In this document: piece by piece, positions 35,281 through 44,434 of the stretch
How the letters are laid out: each line of letters opens with the position of its first letter
Numbering within the stretch: position 1 is the stretch's first letter
Assembly: GCF_030466625.1 (NCBI RefSeq)
Contig: NZ_JADEVT010000011.1
Span: 1-64,000 of the forward strand
Reading direction: 5' to 3'
Source: Nocardioides sp. ChNu-153
GTDB lineage: Bacteria; Actinomycetota; Actinomycetes; Propionibacteriales; Nocardioidaceae
Length of the DNA: 64,000 bases
The notes under the pieces: generated by a model
The model's database searches: none
What the model was told of the DNA's origin: nothing
Seen by the model: only the letters and a program-made list of their open reading frames with translations
Position numbers and translations under genes: made by a program

Positions 35281-36761
35281 CGCTGCTCCTCCCCACGGGT
35301 GCGCGCCCACCAGGCGCGGAAGGACTCGCGCGGCGGGGCCGGCAGGTCGCGCGCCCCGGTCCAGGCGGCGGCGCCCGGCCCGGGGAGGGGTCCGGCCGCC
35401 GACCGGCCGCCGGGCAGGTGCCGCTTGCCGAAGCGGCCCAGCACCCGGCCGCCGAGGCCCGACAGCTTCTCGACCCGGGCGAGGCGGCGGTGGTCGGACA
35501 GGGCCCAGGCCGCGCCCTTCATCGCCACGGCCTCGGCCTTCGGCACGCGGTCCTCGCGGTGGCCGTCGACCACTTTCGAGCGCAGGTGCACGAGCACCTC
35601 GGGGATGTCGATGCGCACGGGGCAGACCTCGAAGCACGCGCCGCACAGCGAGGAGGCGTAGGGCAGCGAGTCCGTCTGCGGGTCGCCGGTCCCCTTCATC
35701 AGCGGGTTGAGGATCGCGCCGATGGGGCCCGGGTAGACCGAGCCGTAGGAGTGGCCGCCGGTTCGCTCGTAGACCGGGCACACGTTGAGGCAGGCCGAGC
35801 AGCGGATGCAGCGCAGGGCCTGGCGGCCGACGTCGTCGGCCAGCGCGCGGGTGCGCCCGTTGTCGAGGAGCACGACGTGCACCTCCTGCGGCCCGTCGCC
35901 GGGGGTCACGCCCGTCCACGTCGAGGTGTAGGGGTTCATCCGCTCGCCGGTGGAGCTGCGCGGGAGCAGCCGGAGCAGGGGGTCGAGGTCGGCGTACGTC
36001 GGCACGACCTTCTCGATGCCCACGACGCTGACGAGCACCTCGGGCAGCGTCAGGCACATGCGCCCGTTGCCCTCGGACTCCACGACGACCAGCGTGCCGG
36101 TCTCCGCTACCGCGAAGTTGGCGCCGGAGACGGCCACCTTGGCGCGCAGGAACTTCTCGCGCAGGTGCGCCCGGGCCGCAGCGGCCAGCACGGCCGGCTC
36201 GTCGGTGAGGTCGGCCGGGGCGGGCCGGCCCACGGCGCCCATCTCGCGCAGGAAGATCTCCCGCACCTCGGCGCGGTTGCGGTGGATGGCCGGCACGAGG
36301 ATGTGGCTGGGCAGGTCACCGGCGAGCTGCACGATGAGCTCGGCCAGGTCGGTCTCCCAGGCGGCGATGCCCTCGGCCGCGAGCGCCTCGTTGAGGTCGA
36401 TCTCGGCGGTCGCCATCGACTTCACCTTGACGACCTCGTCGACCTCGTGGGCCCGGGCCACCTCGGCGACGATGCGGCAGGCCTCCTCGGCGTCGCGGGC
36501 CCAGTGCACCGTCGCGCCGTTCGCGACCAGGGAGGCCTCGAGGCGCTCGAGCTGCACGTCGAGGTCGCGCAGCGCCGAGTCCTTGACGGCGGCGCCCGCG
36601 AGGCGCAGGTCCTCCCACTCCGCCACCTCGCCCACGACCGCGGCCCGCTTGCCGCGGATGACGCCCGTGGCGTGGGCGAGGTTGTGGCGCAGCTGGGTGT
36701 CGCCGAGCGCGGCGCGCGCGGCGGTCGGGAACGCCGGCATGCCGACGAAGGTGCCGGTCAC
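35277..36761 (-). CDS. lutB: L-lactate utilisation iron-sulphur protein LutB
   Basis: 494 aa from a GTG that overlaps the lutA stop. N-terminal LUD-like domain (about 60-290, with VVKVKSMATAEIDLNEAL and NFAVAETGTLVVVESEGN), then two 4Fe-4S cysteine sets: CIRCSACLNVCPVY and CGACFEVCPVRIDIP. Transfers electrons from lactate during oxidation to pyruvate. A C-terminal extension after residue 400 is Arg/Pro/Gly-rich. Confidence 0.95.
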   Translation of the reverse strand: MTGTFVGMPAFPTAARAALGDTQLRHNLAHATGVIRGKRAAVVGEVAEWEDLRLAGAAVKDSALRDLDVQLERLEASLVANGATVHWARDAEEACRIVAEVARAHEVDEVVKVKSMATAEIDLNEALAAEGIAAWETDLAELIVQLAGDLPSHILVPAIHRNRAEVREIFLREMGAVGRPAPADLTDEPAVLAAAARAHLREKFLRAKVAVSGANFAVAETGTLVVVESEGNGRMCLTLPEVLVSVVGIEKVVPTYADLDPLLRLLPRSSTGERMNPYTSTWTGVTPGDGPQEVHVVLLDNGRTRALADDVGRQALRCIRCSACLNVCPVYERTGGHSYGSVYPGPIGAILNPLMKGTGDPQTDSLPYASSLCGACFEVCPVRIDIPEVLVHLRSKVVDGHREDRVPKAEAVAMKGAAWALSDHRRLARVEKLSGLGGRVLGRFGKRHLPGGRSAAGPLPGPGAAAWTGARDLPAPPRESFRAWWARTRGEEQR

Positions 36762-37558
36762 GTAGCACCCCCGGCGCGCGGCGTGGCGGCGGCCGGCGTA
36801 CCCGCCTCGGTGGCGGAGCCCGTGGGCCCGGCCTCCGTGCTGGCGAGGATCTCCGCGAGGTGCACGACCCGCACGCCGGCCTGCTGACGCGAGAGCATGC
36901 CGCCGATGTGGAGCAGGCAGGAGTTGTCGCCGGCCACCAGCACCTCGGCGTTCGTGGAGCGCACGTGGCGGGCCTTGTCGGCCCCCATCGCCACGGAGGT
37001 GTCGGCGTTCTTCACCGCGAAGGTGCCACCGAAGCCGCAGCACTCCTCGGCGCCGGGCAGGTCGACGAGCCGCAGCCCGCGCACCTCCTCCAGCAGCTGC
37101 CGGGGCCGGTCACCCACCCCCAGCGTGCGCAGCGAGTGGCACGTCGGGTGGTAGGTGACGGTGTGGGGGAAGTAGGCCCCCACGTCCGTCACGCCCAGCA
37201 CGTCGACGAGGAACTCGGTGAGCTCGTAGGTGCGCGGCGCGGTCTCCGCGACCGCGGCCTGGAGCCCGGCGTCACCGGAGCGGCGCGCCACCAGCGAGTG
37301 CTGGTGGCGCACCGAGCCCGCGCACGAGCCGGAGGGGGTGACCACGGCGTCGTACCCGGCGAAGGCCTCGACGAAGGTGCGCACGACCGGCACCGCCTCG
37401 TCGAGGTAGCCGGTGTTGACCATCGGCTGGGCGCAGCACGTCTGCGCCACCGGGAAGTCCACCTCGACCCCCAGCCGCTCCAGCAGCGTCACGACCGCCT
37501 GCCCCGTCGCCGGGAACATGGCGTCGTTGACGCAGGTGACCATCAGCGCGACGCGCAC
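36758..37558 (-). CDS. lutA: L-lactate utilisation protein LutA (CCG-domain subunit)
   Basis: 266 aa from the GTG at 37558. Two CCG-type cysteine motifs (CCAQPMVNTG and CCGFGGTFAVKN) typical of GlpC/LutA heterodisulfide-reductase-like subunits. The longer frame from 37621 would run into the preceding gene and is rejected. 7 nt downstream of the GH106 gene and overlapping lutB, so clearly part of the rhamnose operon. Confidence 0.94.
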   Translation of the reverse strand: MRVALMVTCVNDAMFPATGQAVVTLLERLGVEVDFPVAQTCCAQPMVNTGYLDEAVPVVRTFVEAFAGYDAVVTPSGSCAGSVRHQHSLVARRSGDAGLQAAVAETAPRTYELTEFLVDVLGVTDVGAYFPHTVTYHPTCHSLRTLGVGDRPRQLLEEVRGLRLVDLPGAEECCGFGGTFAVKNADTSVAMGADKARHVRSTNAEVLVAGDNSCLLHIGGMLSRQQAGVRVVHLAEILASTEAGPTGSATEAGTPAAATPRAGGAT

Positions 37559-37565
37559 GGGACGC

Positions 37566-40500
37566 TCACCTGACCTCCTGCTCGACGTACGGGACCAGCC
37601 GGACCGGGCCCAGCAGACCATAGTTCTGCCGGGTCGCCACGCCGTACACCTCGGGGGTCACCGTGCGCAGGCGGTTGAGCAGGGTGGAGGCCACCTCGAC
37701 CTGGATCGTGTTGCGGCCGCGGCGCAGGCGGCGACCGAGGTCGACCGTCGTGACCAGCGGGTCGCACGGGGGCAGCGCCTGGCCGTTGACCGACACCCGG
37801 AAGGTGTCCTCGACCGCGCCGAGCTCGAGCAGCGCGCCCGTGCCCGTCGGCCACTGCTGGCCGAGGTCGATCGTCACCGAGTAGCGGCCGATGCCGGAGA
37901 CGTCCTCCAGCCCGGGGATCTGCGACCAGGGACGCAGGCCCTCCACCCGGGTACGGCGGGTGGTGCGGGTGGTCGTCGTGGCCGTGCGGCCCGGCGTCCA
38001 GTCCTCGACCTCGAGGTCCCACGTGCCCAGCGTCAGCGGCGCGCGGACCGAGGCGATGGTCGTCACCTTCGTGCGTCCGCCGGCGAGGGTGACCGTGTGG
38101 CGCCCCGCGGTCGAGGAGCGCACGACGATGCGGCGCTCGTCGCCCGACACGGCCTCGGCCGTGGTGGCGACGACCGAGACCGGACGCTCGGAGCGCGCCG
38201 GCGCGGCGAGCACGACGACGGTCGACTGGCCGGGCTGCAGGTCGACGCGCACCCGCACCTTCGACCCGGACCGCTCGTGGAACGCGACCGGCGTGAGCGT
38301 GCCGCTCCACGTGTCGAGGCGGTAGGGCACCGCGTCGGCGCGCGTGGCGGTCAGCCACACGTCCTGGGTGACGCGGGTGAGGCGGCGGTTCTCGGCGTGC
38401 TTGGCGTTGGCCAGGTAGTAGAGGTCGACACCGCCGCCCTCGGCGAGCACCCGGCGCACCGACATGACCGTCGAGCGCTCGTGGGTGACGTCGGGGGTGA
38501 CGCCCAGCGCGGCCAGCGCGCCCGGCACGTCGGCGTTGGCGGTCGCGCCCACCGTGCGGGTCGTCGGCAGCGCCGCGACCGCGGCCATCTCGGCGCGGAT
38601 CTGCGCCACGGTCTCCGCGGACTCGACGCCGACGGGCTCGGCCAGGTTCGCCCAGTCGCCCATGAGCACGACCTTGAGGCCGGCCTCGGCCAGCGCGCGC
38701 ACCCGGCGGGCGGCCGACAGCTCGATCGACAGGCGGTTGCCCCGGAACTGGTCCGGGCCCACGATCATCACCTTGTACGCCGGACCGTCCGGCGCGAGCC
38801 GGCCGTCCCGCACGGTCGCCAGCGGCAGGTCGAGCAGCGCGGGCGTCGCGAACCCGTGGGTCCAGCCCAGCGGGATGCCGTCGTTGGTCGCCCAGGGGGC
38901 GCCGATGCCGGTGGACGCCCAGCCCTTGGGCCGCAGGAACACCACGTCGTACTTCGGGACACCGGTCTGCAGCACCAGCTGGGTGCGGGCGAGGTGGGCC
39001 GCGATGCCGGGCATGTGCTGCCACAGCGGCGTGCGCGGGCCCCACGCCTCGCCGAAGCCGATGGCGCCGTTGTAGTACGGCGAGAACGCCGCGAAGCCGG
39101 GCCAGGTCACGCCCGGCGCGGTGGCGTGGGCGAAGCCGTGGAGCACGGCCATGTTGACGCCGGCCGCGTAGATGCTGTGGATCGTCTGGAGCGCGCGCTC
39201 CCAGGTCGTCGAGTAGGCGCCGCCGTTGTAGCAGGCCGCCTCGCACGACAGCACGGTGCGGCCGCCGAGGTCGCGACCGCCCGCCATCACGCGGTAGTCG
39301 TCGAGGTTCTTGAACCCGAGCGACTCGGTCTCCGGCACGTCGACGACGGCGCTGTGCTCGACCGTGTCGGTCTCCAGGCCGTAGGGCTGCACGCGCAGGC
39401 CCATGTCGAGGGTGCGGGCGAACTCCTGGATCGGCTTCAGGTGGTGGTCGCGGTAGAGGTCGGAGATCGTCTGGTTGACGTCGTCGCGCACCCGGATCGT
39501 CGTCGTGGCGTCGAACGCGAACTGGTAGCGCTCGTGGAGCTCGAGGACGCAGGCGAGGTAGGGGCGCAGGTCGTAGCCGCGGCGCTCGGCGAACTCCTCG
39601 AGGAAGCGCGGCGTCCAGATCGTCGCCTCGGTCTCGATCTCGAGGGAGTCCTCGAAGAGGTAGCCACCGGCGGAGCGCAGGAGGCGGCGCAGCTCGTCGT
39701 CGAGGATCGTGGACTCCCACAGGTCGATCACGGCCTGCGAGCCGAGCGGCGAGAAGTGGTCGACGACCCAGCAGCGCGGGTCGGTGTGCGGGCCGGCCTC
39801 GGGCTCCTGGCCCGAGCCGCGCTGCCAGTAGGCGAGCAGCTCCCACGAGCCGGAACCGGCGGGCGCGGTCCACGTCAGCCGCCCGTCGACGACCTCGTCG
39901 GTCAGCTCGACGACGGAGGCGAGGTCGAGGACGGCCTCCGCGCGGGCGGTGCCCGGCGTGACGACGCGCGCGGCCTGGACGCCGACGAGCGTGCGGACGG
40001 TGGCGGCCTCGACGGGCTCCACGACCGGCTCCGGCAGTGCGTCGTCGTACGTCGCGCCGGCGGCGAGGGCGACCCGCCCGTGCACGAGCTCGGCGCAGGC
40101 GCCCTCGTCGTCCGGCGTCAGCGTCGGCACGGCGGCCGGCCACGAGGGACCGACGGTGATGTCGACGCGGACGCCGCGGCGACCTGCCTCGCCGAGGGCG
40201 GCCTTGACGCCGTCCACCCACGACCGGGTGCCCCAGCCCTGGGTGGCCAGCGGGATCTCGATGTCGCGGGCCCGGAGGCTGTGGGTGACGTCCGCGATCT
40301 CGACGGCGCCGAAGCCGGCGGCGGCGATCTGCTGGACCTCGAGCTTGATCTGCGCCGGGTCGACGGCGCCGTGCGGCCACCACCAGCGGAAGCCGGCGGC
40401 GGTCGCCAGGCCGGGGGTGGCCAGGCGGCGGGCCAGGTCGTCCGGCAGGCCCGGGTGCGGGTTGCCGGCCGCGGCGGCCGGGGAGGCGCCCGCACCGGTC

Positions 40501-40616
40501 GCGACGGTGGCGATGCCGGCCGTGGCCACGGCGGCGGTCAGGAGGCGGCGGCGGTCGAGGCGCGGGCCGCCCGTCGGCGTGCTGCCGGGGCCGGCGGAGG
40601 TGACGTCGTTGTCCAT
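37566..40616 (-). CDS. Tat-exported alpha-L-rhamnosidase, glycoside hydrolase family 106
   Basis: 1016 aa. The N-terminus has the twin-arginine signal LDRRRLLTAAVATAGIATV, then an Ala-rich cleavage region. The mature enzyme begins FRWWWPHGAVDPAQIKLEVQQIAAAGFGAVEIADV, characteristic of GH106, and shows GYLFEDSLEIE and the long central TIM-barrel region with LSCEAACYNGGAYSTTWERALQTIHSIYAAGVNMAVLHGFAH. C-terminal beta-sandwich domains have GTWDLEVEDWTPG and GRYSVTIDLGQQW. It removes terminal L-rhamnose from plant glycosides or pectin outside the cytoplasm and feeds the importer encoded in the same regulon. Confidence 0.92.
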   Translation of the reverse strand: MDNDVTSAGPGSTPTGGPRLDRRRLLTAAVATAGIATVATGAGASPAAAAGNPHPGLPDDLARRLATPGLATAAGFRWWWPHGAVDPAQIKLEVQQIAAAGFGAVEIADVTHSLRARDIEIPLATQGWGTRSWVDGVKAALGEAGRRGVRVDITVGPSWPAAVPTLTPDDEGACAELVHGRVALAAGATYDDALPEPVVEPVEAATVRTLVGVQAARVVTPGTARAEAVLDLASVVELTDEVVDGRLTWTAPAGSGSWELLAYWQRGSGQEPEAGPHTDPRCWVVDHFSPLGSQAVIDLWESTILDDELRRLLRSAGGYLFEDSLEIETEATIWTPRFLEEFAERRGYDLRPYLACVLELHERYQFAFDATTTIRVRDDVNQTISDLYRDHHLKPIQEFARTLDMGLRVQPYGLETDTVEHSAVVDVPETESLGFKNLDDYRVMAGGRDLGGRTVLSCEAACYNGGAYSTTWERALQTIHSIYAAGVNMAVLHGFAHATAPGVTWPGFAAFSPYYNGAIGFGEAWGPRTPLWQHMPGIAAHLARTQLVLQTGVPKYDVVFLRPKGWASTGIGAPWATNDGIPLGWTHGFATPALLDLPLATVRDGRLAPDGPAYKVMIVGPDQFRGNRLSIELSAARRVRALAEAGLKVVLMGDWANLAEPVGVESAETVAQIRAEMAAVAALPTTRTVGATANADVPGALAALGVTPDVTHERSTVMSVRRVLAEGGGVDLYYLANAKHAENRRLTRVTQDVWLTATRADAVPYRLDTWSGTLTPVAFHERSGSKVRVRVDLQPGQSTVVVLAAPARSERPVSVVATTAEAVSGDERRIVVRSSTAGRHTVTLAGGRTKVTTIASVRAPLTLGTWDLEVEDWTPGRTATTTTRTTRRTRVEGLRPWSQIPGLEDVSGIGRYSVTIDLGQQWPTGTGALLELGAVEDTFRVSVNGQALPPCDPLVTTVDLGRRLRRGRNTIQVEVASTLLNRLRTVTPEVYGVATRQNYGLLGPVRLVPYVEQEVR

Positions 40617-40659
40617 GGGGGTCTCCGAGAGGGGCGGGGCCGGGGAGGGCCGGGGACGC

Positions 40660-42180
40660 TCAGCCGACGGGCGTCGGTCGGGCGGTCTGGACGCGTCGCT
40701 CCGCGGCGGCCCAGTCGAGGTGGTCGCGCGGCTCGTAGCGGCGCAGCTGGTGGGTCTCGCGCAGCAGGGCGCGCATGGCGGTCAGGTCGGGGAGGTCCGC
40801 GCCGAGGGTGCGGGCCTGGACGAGCACGTTGCCGAGCGCGGCCGCCTCGCCGGGACCGGCCAGCACGGGCACGCCGACGGCGTCGGCCGTGAGCTGGCAC
40901 AGCAGCGTGTTGTGCGTGCCGCCGCCCACGACGTGGAGAACGTCGAAGCCCTCGCCCGACGTCTCCGCCGCGGCCCGCAGGTGGCGACGGTAGGCGACGG
41001 CGAGCGAGTCGACGACCGTGCGGGTGACCTCGGCGCGCGTGGTGGGCACCGGCTCCCCCGCCGCCTCGGCGAGCGCGCGGATGCGGGTCGGCATGTCGCC
41101 GGGCGGCAGGAGGCTCGCGTCGTCGATGTCGACGACGGTGCGCAGCGCGGGCAGCTCCGCGGCCTCGGCGAGCAGGCCGGGCAGGTCGACCGTCGAGCCG
41201 TCGCGCTCCCAGGTGTGCACCGACTGCGAGAGCACCCACAGGCCCATGACGTTCTTGAGGTAGCGGACGGTGCCGTCGACGCCGGCCTCGTTGGTGAAGT
41301 TGGCAGCCCGCGCCTCCTCGGTGAGCACCGGGGCGCGCAGCTCGAGGCCGACGAGCGACCACGTGCCCGAGGAGATGTACGCCGACCGCTCGCCCGCCGC
41401 GGCCGGGACCCCGACGACGGCGGAGGCCGTGTCGTGCGAGCCCACCGCGACGACGGGCACCGGCGGCTCGTCGGCGCCGCGGCCCAGCGCCGCGGACACG
41501 TCGGGCAGCAGCGTGCCGACGCGGTCGCCGGCCTCGCGCAGCGGCGGCAGGATCGACCACGGGATGCCGAGGCGCGCGGCGAGGTCGGTCGCCCAGCTGC
41601 CGGTCGTGGCGTCGTACAGCCCCGTGGTGGAGGCGTTGGTGCGCTCCGCGCCGATCTCGCCGGTCAGCCAGTAGCCGAGCAGGTCGGGCAGCAGGAGCAG
41701 GGTCTGCGCCGACTCCAGCGCGGCCGTGCCGCGGGCGGCGGCGAGCTGGAAGACGGTGTTGAACGGCAGGTGCTGCAGGCCGGTGCGGGCGAAGAGCTCG
41801 GCGGCGGGCACGGTCTCCCACACCTGCTCCGGCACCCCGACGGTGCGGGCGTCGCGGTGGCTGTAGGGGTTGCCGAGCAGCACGCCGTCGCGGTCGAGCA
41901 GGCCGTAGTCGACCGCCCACGAGTCGATGCCGATGCCGTCGAGCGGGCCGGTGGCCGCGATGCGGCGCAGGCCGGCGACCACCTCGCGGTGGATGCCCAG
42001 CACGTCCCAGTAGAGCGAACCGCCCGCGCTGACGCCCCCGTTGGGGAAGCGGTGCACCTCGGCCAGCTCGAGCCGCCCGGGCCCGACGACCGCCACCATG
42101 ACCCGGCCGCTGGTGGCGCCCAGGTCGACGGCCGCCACCCGCAGGTCACCGGGGCGCGGGGTGGGCAGGTCGGGGGTCAC
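40660..42180 (-). CDS. rhaB: Rhamnulokinase
   Basis: 506 aa from a GTG. FGGY kinase signature: the phosphate-1 motif VAAVDLGATSGRVMVA, GIDSWAVDYGLLD, and C-terminal HVVGGGTHNTLLCQLTADAVGVPVLAGPGEAAALGN, all typical of RhaB. Phosphorylates L-rhamnulose at C1. Between the aldolase and GH106 genes; a hairpin in the 141-nt leader (42261-42293) may tune expression. Confidence 0.95.
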   Translation of the reverse strand: MTPDLPTPRPGDLRVAAVDLGATSGRVMVAVVGPGRLELAEVHRFPNGGVSAGGSLYWDVLGIHREVVAGLRRIAATGPLDGIGIDSWAVDYGLLDRDGVLLGNPYSHRDARTVGVPEQVWETVPAAELFARTGLQHLPFNTVFQLAAARGTAALESAQTLLLLPDLLGYWLTGEIGAERTNASTTGLYDATTGSWATDLAARLGIPWSILPPLREAGDRVGTLLPDVSAALGRGADEPPVPVVAVGSHDTASAVVGVPAAAGERSAYISSGTWSLVGLELRAPVLTEEARAANFTNEAGVDGTVRYLKNVMGLWVLSQSVHTWERDGSTVDLPGLLAEAAELPALRTVVDIDDASLLPPGDMPTRIRALAEAAGEPVPTTRAEVTRTVVDSLAVAYRRHLRAAAETSGEGFDVLHVVGGGTHNTLLCQLTADAVGVPVLAGPGEAAALGNVLVQARTLGADLPDLTAMRALLRETHQLRRYEPRDHLDWAAAERRVQTARPTPVG

Positions 42181-42260
42181 GGCTCGTCCTCTTCTCGGTG
42201 CGGGGTGGGTGGTGCCGGGGCGTGCTGGTGGGTGCTGCGGGTGCTGCGGGGTGGGGTGGC

Positions 42261-42293
42261 CCGGCGGCGGGCGGGATCGGCGCCCGCCGCCGG
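42261..42293 (-). terminator. 13-bp hairpin between rhaEW and rhaB
   Basis: CCGGCGGCGGGCG (42261-42273) pairs with CGCCCGCCGCCGG (42281-42293). No T-run. Possible attenuator or mRNA-processing stem inside the rhamnose operon. Confidence 0.5.
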
Positions 42294-42321
42294 AGCCGTC
42301 AGGGGTTCCTCGGCGCGGGGG

Positions 42322-44361
42322 TCAGCGGAGGAACGCGGCGGCGACGCCCGCGTCGACCGGCACGTGCAGCCCGGTCGTGTGGGTCATCTCCGGGCCGCAG
42401 AGCACGAACACCGCGTTGGCGATGTGCTCGGGCAGCACCTCCTTCTTCAGGATGGTGCGCTGCGCGTAGAACTTGCCGAGGTCCTTCTCCTCCACGCCGT
42501 AGACGGCGGCGCGGTTGGCGCCCCAGCCCGAGGCGAAGATGCCGGAGCCCTGGACGACGCCGTCGGGGTTGACGCCGTTGACCTTGATCCCGTGGGCGCC
42601 GAGCTCGGCGGCCAGCAGGCGGACCTGGTGGGCCTGGTTCGCCTTCGTCGCCGAGTAGGCGATGTTGTTCGGGCCGGCGAAGACGGAGTTCTTCGAGGAG
42701 ATGTAGATGATGTCGCCGCCCATCTCCTGGGCGATCATCACCGTGGCCGCGGCCTTGGAGACGAGGAACGAGCCCTTCGCCATCACGCGGTGCTGGAGGT
42801 CGAAGTCCTCGCCGGTGGTGTCGAGCAGCGACTTCGACAGCGACAGGCCCGCGTTGTTGACGACCAGGTCGATGCCGCCGAAGGCGAGCACCGCGGCGTC
42901 GATCGCCGCCTGCACCGCGACCTCGTCGGAGACGTCCGCCGCCACGCCGAGCGCGACGTCGGCGCCACCGATCTCGGAGGCCGCGGCCTGCGCCTTCGCC
43001 AGGTCGAGGTCGGCGATGACGACGCAGGCGCCCTCGGCGGCCAGCTTCTTCGCCGTGGCCTTGCCGATGCCGCCGGCGGCGCCGGTGATGAACGCGATGC
43101 GCGAGGCCATCGGCTTCGGCTTCGGCATGCGCTGGAGCTTCGCCTCCTCGAGCGCCCAGTACTCGATGCGGAACTTCTCCGCCTCGTCGATGGGGGCGTA
43201 CGTCGAGAGGCCCTCGGCGCCGCGCATGACGTTGATGGCGTTGGTGTAGAACTCGCCGGCCACGCGGGCGGTCTGCTTGTCCTTGCCGAAGCTGAACATG
43301 CCGACGCCCGGGACGAGCACGATGAGCGGGTCCGCGCCGCGGATCGCCGGGCTGTCGGCCGTGGCGTTGCGGTCGTAGTAGCCCTGGTAGTCCTCGCGGT
43401 AGGCCTCGTGCAGCTCCTTGAGCCGCGCGATCGAGTCCTCGACGCTCGCCGAGGCGGGCAGGTCGAGCACGAGGGGCTTCACCTTGGTGCGCAGGAAGTG
43501 GTCGGGGCAGGAGGTGCCCAGGGCCGCCAGGCGCGGGTGCTCCGCGGCGGCGAGGAAGTCGAGGACGACGTCGGCGTCGCTGAAGTGACCGACCATCGGG
43601 CGGTCCTTGCTGGCGATGCCGCGGATGGTGCCCGCGAGCGCGGCGGCCTTCGCCCGGCGCTCGGCCTCGGGGAGCGCGCCGTACCCGTCGAGTGCGGGGC
43701 CGAAGGGCTCCGCCTTGGAGTTCTGGGCGATGTAGGCCGCGGCGGTGTCGATGATCCACAGCGAGTTGGCCTCGGCCTCGTCGCTCGTGTCGCCCCACGC
43801 GGTGATGCCGTGGCCGCCGAGGATGCAGCCGACCGCCTGCGGGTTCTTCTCCTTGATGGCCGCGATGTCGAGGCCCAGCTGGAAGCCGGGGCGGCGCCAC
43901 GGCACCCACACGACCTTGTCGCCGTAGATCTTGCTGGTCAGCGCCTCGCCGTCCGCGGCGGTCGCGATCGCGATGCCGGAGTCGGGGTGGAGGTGGTCGA
44001 CGTGCGCGGCGTCGACGAGGCCGTGCATGGCCGTGTCGATGCTCGGCGCGGCGCCGCCCTTGCCGTGGAGGCAGTAGTCGAACGCGGCGACCATCTCGTC
44101 CTCACGCTCGATGCCCGGGTAGACGTCGACGAGCGCGCGCATGCGGTCGAGCCGCAGCACCGCCAGCCCGGCCTCCTGCAGCGTGCCCAGGTCGCCGCCC
44201 GAGCCCTTGACCCACACGAGCTCGACGGGCCGGCCCGTCACCGGGTCCGTCTCGGTGCCCTTGGCGGACGTGTTGCCGCCGGCGTAGTTGGTGTTCTTGG
44301 GGTCCGAGCCCAGGCGGTTGGACCGGGCGATCAGCTGCTGGGGGACGGTGAGATCAGTCAT
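42322..44361 (-). CDS. rhaEW: Bifunctional L-rhamnulose-1-phosphate aldolase / lactaldehyde dehydrogenase
   Basis: 679 aa from the ATG of MTDLTVPQQLIARSNRLGSDP. The N-terminal class II aldolase domain (1 to about 410) has the metal site HVDHLHPDSGIAIA plus LGGHGITAWG. The C-terminal short-chain dehydrogenase (from about 425) has GAAGGIGKATA, NNAGLS and the catalytic Y-x3-K in IAYSATKANQ. Matches the YuxG/RhaEW fusion of Bacillus: splits rhamnulose-1-P to DHAP and L-lactaldehyde and oxidises the latter to L-lactate. The upstream frame start at 44466 is not supported. Confidence 0.93.
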   Translation of the reverse strand: MTDLTVPQQLIARSNRLGSDPKNTNYAGGNTSAKGTETDPVTGRPVELVWVKGSGGDLGTLQEAGLAVLRLDRMRALVDVYPGIEREDEMVAAFDYCLHGKGGAAPSIDTAMHGLVDAAHVDHLHPDSGIAIATAADGEALTSKIYGDKVVWVPWRRPGFQLGLDIAAIKEKNPQAVGCILGGHGITAWGDTSDEAEANSLWIIDTAAAYIAQNSKAEPFGPALDGYGALPEAERRAKAAALAGTIRGIASKDRPMVGHFSDADVVLDFLAAAEHPRLAALGTSCPDHFLRTKVKPLVLDLPASASVEDSIARLKELHEAYREDYQGYYDRNATADSPAIRGADPLIVLVPGVGMFSFGKDKQTARVAGEFYTNAINVMRGAEGLSTYAPIDEAEKFRIEYWALEEAKLQRMPKPKPMASRIAFITGAAGGIGKATAKKLAAEGACVVIADLDLAKAQAAASEIGGADVALGVAADVSDEVAVQAAIDAAVLAFGGIDLVVNNAGLSLSKSLLDTTGEDFDLQHRVMAKGSFLVSKAAATVMIAQEMGGDIIYISSKNSVFAGPNNIAYSATKANQAHQVRLLAAELGAHGIKVNGVNPDGVVQGSGIFASGWGANRAAVYGVEEKDLGKFYAQRTILKKEVLPEHIANAVFVLCGPEMTHTTGLHVPVDAGVAAAFLR

Positions 44362-44434
44362 CTCGGGTGGTTCCTCTGGGGTGTGAGGGTGTGCGGTCGG
44401 GTCGGTGCGTCCGGGGTGCGGCAGGCGGGGCGGG

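Noticed and set aside
42181-42321. Riboswitch before rhaB
   Set aside because: Only a simple 13-bp stem is present and no conserved riboswitch core is recognisable.
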